Shown here: positions 61,089-64,000 of the stretch, piece after piece
How the letters are laid out: each line of letters begins with the position of its first letter
How positions within the stretch are numbered: position 1 is the stretch's first letter
From: Fodinibacter sp963800505
GTDB lineage: Bacteria; Actinomycetota; Actinomycetes; Actinomycetales; Dermatophilaceae
Length of the DNA: 64,000 nucleotides
Direction of reading: 5' to 3'
NCBI GenBank assembly: GCA_963800505.1
Contig: CAWDBL010000024.1
Location: forward strand, 1-64,000
Notes under the pieces: model-generated
What the model was told of the DNA's origin: nothing
The model's input: only the letters and a program-made list of their open reading frames with translations
The model's database searches: none
Program-made: the position numbers and the translations under genes

Positions 61089-61344
61089 TCACCGGGCCGT
61101 GGCGAGCCTGACGCGTGACGGACGGCGAGGCGCGTCCGGGCGTGTCGGGCCCTGTGTCGGCTCGGGGCTCGCCGCGACGGCGTCGCTGGTCGCAGTCGAC
61201 TCGTTGGGCAGGGCGGCGGTGGTGGTCGGTGGGAAGGACAGGCTGCCCCAGCCGAGCAGCGGTGGTGGTTCGGCGTCGTAGGTGTGCCCCAGTGGTGTGG
61301 TCACCCGCACCACCCGCCTCGCCCCAGGTGTGGCCTCGCCCGGC
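61089..61344 (-). pseudogene. frameshifted 3' tail of the HNH protein
   Basis: This frame carries RRVVRVTTPLGHTYDAEPPP, the standard C-terminal signature of DUF222/HNH proteins, followed by a Ser/Thr/Pro-rich end. It joins the main frame if one base is removed around 61345-61355. It is best treated as part of the same gene. Confidence 0.6.
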
Positions 61345-62865
61345 TCATGCTGGCGTCGGTGCGCTCACGTATCGCCGCTGAGGCGCCTGCGTTCCCCGTC
61401 GGCGCGCATGGCTCACCGCGCTCGTCGCTGTCGGTCGCGGCCGCTGCTCGGAACTGCTCGCGCGCACACCGATGTCGGCGTCAGCCAGGATCACGCGGGT
61501 GCGCCAGCCGGGGGCTTCCTTGGCGTAGTTGCACCGGGCGCACTTGCCGTTGCCCTCCTCGAACGAGGTCTCAGCGTGCTCACGCACCGGGGTCGCATGG
61601 TCGGCGTGCACGATCGGCGCCTCACACCACGAGGTGGTGCACACGTCATCACGCAGCACCAGCATCCGCCGCAGCATCCCCCCGAACACCCGCCGGCGTG
61701 AGTCCATCGCGACCAGGTCCCGCCCGTCCGGGGTCGTGTACAACCGCCGCACCCACACCCGCGCAACCGACGGCTGCTCCGCAGCCGTACCGGCCGGTGT
61801 TCGATCCGGCACGGCCTGCGGTGGCTTCGCGGTGGCGGTGGTGAGCGGTGGAGCGTCGAGGCCTTCCCGCAGCCAGGCCCGGGCCACCGCGGCCGGCACC
61901 GACCCGTGGCCCGGGATCCGGGCCGGCTCAAACACCGACCGGTCACCGTTGCCGGTGCCGAGCAGGGCCCGGTCGGTCATCACCAGCTGCACCTCCACCG
62001 GCTGCGGCTGACCGGTCGCCCGCCCCGACAACAACCGCAGCGCCGTGTCGGCCGCGACCGCACCCACCCCACGCCCCTCCGGGGGCTCATCGGGGCACTG
62101 ACCACCCACCACACCGCGGGCTCGGGCCTGCACCGCCGCGTGCGCGCCGACCACGTCCTTCAACGGGCCGAGGACGGTCAGGTACGCCATCCCGTCCGGA
62201 GCCGGCCGCACACTGACCCGGCGGCTCCGCGCCGCCGCCTCCATCCGCGCCACCACCGACGCCGCGTCCAGCTCCGCCGCGACCCGCGCCGCCGCCGCAC
62301 CCGCCTGCCGCACCCCCAACCGGGACAACAACGGCCCCACCCGAGCATCCACCTCGCCCCGGTCCTCCAGCGACAGCGTCGCCGTCGCCGCAACCACCGC
62401 CACCGCGACCCGCTCGCTGATCTCACCCCCGGACAGCGCGGCCATCGTCACCGGCATCTCGTGCACCAACGCCCGCGACAACCCCACAAACCGGTCCCCC
62501 AAGGTCGGCGACTCCCGCCGCGCCAACGCCACCACCGACCCCACCGACCGGGCCACATCTTGCGGAGCCACCACCTCCCGCGAACACCGCAACGCATCCG
62601 CCGCCCGCGCCTGCACCGCCGACGACGCACCCTTGACCCGCTCCAAACCCGCGACCAGCTCCACCCGCTCCCGATCCGTCAGCGAGTCGGCATCCACCCC
62701 GGCCAGCCACGCCCGAAACGTGTCGACCGCCACCACAACATCAGCGCCAAGGTCACCAGCCGCAGCGTCAGCAGCCGCAGCCGGCGGGCTCACGGCATCC
62801 GACAACCGGCCCGGCACCACCGAACCCGGGCCCACGACCCGCCCCTCCAACGCCCCCGCATCCAT
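61345..62865 (-). CDS. DUF222/HNH endonuclease-domain protein (13E12 repeat type)
   Basis: 506 aa from ATG 62865 as read. The helical DUF222 region occupies most of the chain (for example AVDTFRAWLAGVDADSLTDR, FVGLSRALVHEMPVTMAALS). The HNH domain near the end has VLRDDVCTTSWCEAPIVHAD, HATPVREH, GNGKCARCNYAKEAPGW. Such multi-copy proteins are typical of actinobacterial genomes. The expected ending (VRVTTPLGHTYDAEPPPLLG) lies in the +1 frame and runs to 61089, so one extra base near 61350 probably truncates the chain. Function is unknown; nuclease activity is inferred from HNH. Confidence 0.82.
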   Translation of the reverse strand: MDAGALEGRVVGPGSVVPGRLSDAVSPPAAAADAAAGDLGADVVVAVDTFRAWLAGVDADSLTDRERVELVAGLERVKGASSAVQARAADALRCSREVVAPQDVARSVGSVVALARRESPTLGDRFVGLSRALVHEMPVTMAALSGGEISERVAVAVVAATATLSLEDRGEVDARVGPLLSRLGVRQAGAAAARVAAELDAASVVARMEAAARSRRVSVRPAPDGMAYLTVLGPLKDVVGAHAAVQARARGVVGGQCPDEPPEGRGVGAVAADTALRLLSGRATGQPQPVEVQLVMTDRALLGTGNGDRSVFEPARIPGHGSVPAAVARAWLREGLDAPPLTTATAKPPQAVPDRTPAGTAAEQPSVARVWVRRLYTTPDGRDLVAMDSRRRVFGGMLRRMLVLRDDVCTTSWCEAPIVHADHATPVREHAETSFEEGNGKCARCNYAKEAPGWRTRVILADADIGVRASSSEQRPRPTATSAVSHARRRGTQAPQRRYVSAPTPA

Positions 62866-63028
62866 GCACCAATCGTACAAACGTCCACCGACAGTCACCC
62901 GAAACGACCAACACCTGTGGACAACTCAAGACCCGAACACGCCCTGTGGACAACCGGATCCGAGCAACGAAGGTGACCGGCCCACACCCGGCCCCAACCT
63001 TCCCCCACGACGCGCTGGCGAGAGCCGC

Positions 63029-64000
63029 TCACCCGGTCGACCGCAGGATCGCCGCGATCTCCCCGAGCCCGAGCCGCTCGGCGTGCTCCAGCGCCGTCAC
63101 CCCGTCGCGATCGCCGATCGAGGCATCGGCACCGGCGCCGAGCAGGATCCGCACGACCTCCTGGTGCCGCACGCCCCCGTCGCCGAGGATCACCGCCTCG
63201 AGCAACGCGGTCCACCCCAGCGCGTTCACGTGGTTGACGTCGATGCCGGTCGACACCACCCGCCGCACGTACTCCACGTGGCCCCGCTCGCTCGCCGGGA
63301 TCACCGACACCCCGCCGAACCGGTTGACCAGCCCCAGGTCGGGCCCGGCCGGCAGCAGCGCCTCCAGCATCGCGACACTCCCGGTCACCCCGGTGACCAG
63401 CCACGGTGTGTCGTGCTGGTCGTCGAGGGCATCAGGGTCGGCCCCCATGGCGACCAGCACCCGCGCCGCCTCGACGTGGTCCCCGGCGGACGCCAGCAGC
63501 AGCGCCGTCCGCCCCGACGCGTCCCGCGCCTCCAGCCGCGCCCCGTCGCGCAGCGCCAGCGCCACGGCATCGGCGTCACCAGACCCGGCCGCCGCCAGCA
63601 GCGCGGCATCCGGGTCGGACGACGGGCGGTGGCCATCGGCTGCACTCAGCACGCGTTCCAGTGTGGGGTACCCCCGCTCACGCGCCATCTGCAACGGCGT
63701 CAAGCCCTCGGTCACCGACGGACGTCCCAGCTCCACTCCACCCGCCACAAGCACCTGCACCGTCGCCACCTCGGGCGCAGCATCCGCCCCGAACCACACC
63801 GCTTCGTGCACCGCCTGGTACCCGATCCGGTTCACGTGGTCCTTGTCGATGCCGGCCCGCAGCAGCCGCCCCACCACCAGGTGGTGCCCCCGCTCGGCTG
63901 CGCGGATCAGCCCCGTCCCGTTCCACGAGTCCTTCGCGTCGACGTCCGCGCCCGAGGCCAGTGCGAGCTCGAGCAGGTCGAGGTACCCCTCGCTCGTCGC
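63029..64000 (-). CDS. ankyrin-repeat protein, 5' end outside the window
   Basis: At least 323 residues, open to the right edge. Repeated ~33-residue ankyrin units are clear: SGRTALLLASAGDHVEAARV then LVAMGADPDALD, VNALGWTALLEAVI...VVRILLGAGADASIGD, and upstream LIRAAERGHHLVVGRLLRAG. Some units are imperfect (RFGGVSVIPASERGHVEYVR). A protein-binding scaffold; partner and localisation are unknown because the N-terminus is missing. GTG 63877 is an internal codon, not the start. Confidence 0.85.
   Translation of the reverse strand, partial: ATSEGYLDLLELALASGADVDAKDSWNGTGLIRAAERGHHLVVGRLLRAGIDKDHVNRIGYQAVHEAVWFGADAAPEVATVQVLVAGGVELGRPSVTEGLTPLQMARERGYPTLERVLSAADGHRPSSDPDAALLAAAGSGDADAVALALRDGARLEARDASGRTALLLASAGDHVEAARVLVAMGADPDALDDQHDTPWLVTGVTGSVAMLEALLPAGPDLGLVNRFGGVSVIPASERGHVEYVRRVVSTGIDVNHVNALGWTALLEAVILGDGGVRHQEVVRILLGAGADASIGDRDGVTALEHAERLGLGEIAAILRSTG

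Noticed and set aside
61906..62976. Plus-strand Arg/Pro/His-rich frame opposite the HNH gene
   Set aside because: It has no domain and compositionally extreme text, and it is antisense to a clear DUF222/HNH gene.

Overview
The window is very GC-rich chromosomal DNA from an actinobacterium. The gene order is the one familiar from Micrococcales: leuA, recO, uppS, znu/zur, glyS, dus, dgt and dnaG lie along one stretch in nearly colinear order. Protein style and the frequent GGATGCC/GGCATCC words suggest the Intrasporangiaceae neighbourhood (Phycicoccus, Terrabacter, Janibacter and relatives). The genus is an inference from memory of such genomes and was not computed. I see one tRNA (Asn-GTT), and no rRNA, CRISPR array, prophage or complete insertion sequence.

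Layout. 0-6.6 kb: an OmpR-type two-component system translationally coupled to a GerMN lipoprotein; a coupled trio of STAS protein, phosphatase-like remnant and 62-residue protein; then DUF421 and DUF2254 membrane proteins. 6.8-14.4 kb: a membrane-anchored LolA/RseB-like protein coupled to an ABC-2 exporter; a lipase-like hydrolase; a lipoprotein; an SRPBCC protein; a haloacid dehalogenase; and a TetR regulator divergent from a YhgE-like membrane protein. 14.6-16.4 kb: a POT peptide transporter preceded by three tandem 20-bp repeats, then tRNA-Asn. 16.4-24.9 kb: replication and nucleotide genes (dnaG, dgt), a YdeI-like protein, an AbiEi/DUF559-type gene flanked by imperfect ~50-bp direct repeats, dusB and an MBL hydrolase. 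24.9-33.0 kb: a hydrolase, a rhodanese, a SigE-type sigma factor with its membrane partner, and a divergent Hsp90-like ATPase plus giant TPR protein pair. 33.0-40.3 kb: vapBC, glyS, a MarR regulator, a kinase-like phosphotransferase, and znuABC-zur under a near-perfect Zur box. 40.3-46.9 kb: a serine beta-lactamase-like hydrolase, a mycothiol-dependent isomerase-type protein, uppS, recO, an AlkA-like glycosylase, a short-chain dehydrogenase and an AlkB-like dioxygenase. 47.0-51.3 kb: two secreted enzymes (5'-nucleotidase and subtilisin). 51.2-57.5 kb: an acdS-ddaH-GNAT-leuA-pfkB run on the minus strand. 57.5-60.9 kb: an acyl-CoA-binding protein, fadE and asd. 61-64 kb: a DUF222/HNH protein and the end of an ankyrin-repeat protein.

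At least five genes (rhodanese, sigma factor, serine hydrolase, a conserved hypothetical, and the tail of the HNH protein) look like one reading frame broken by a single extra base. All five have the same direction (+1), and several fall in short G/C runs. This points to sequencing or assembly error at least as much as to real decay.

The parts most worth following up are the Hsp90/TPR pair, the repeat-flanked nuclease-like gene, the STAS partner-switch remnant, the hairpin insert in the glycosylase gene, the zinc-uptake operon with histidine-rich tails on its membrane and ATPase subunits, and the ACC deaminase/dimethylargininase operon.
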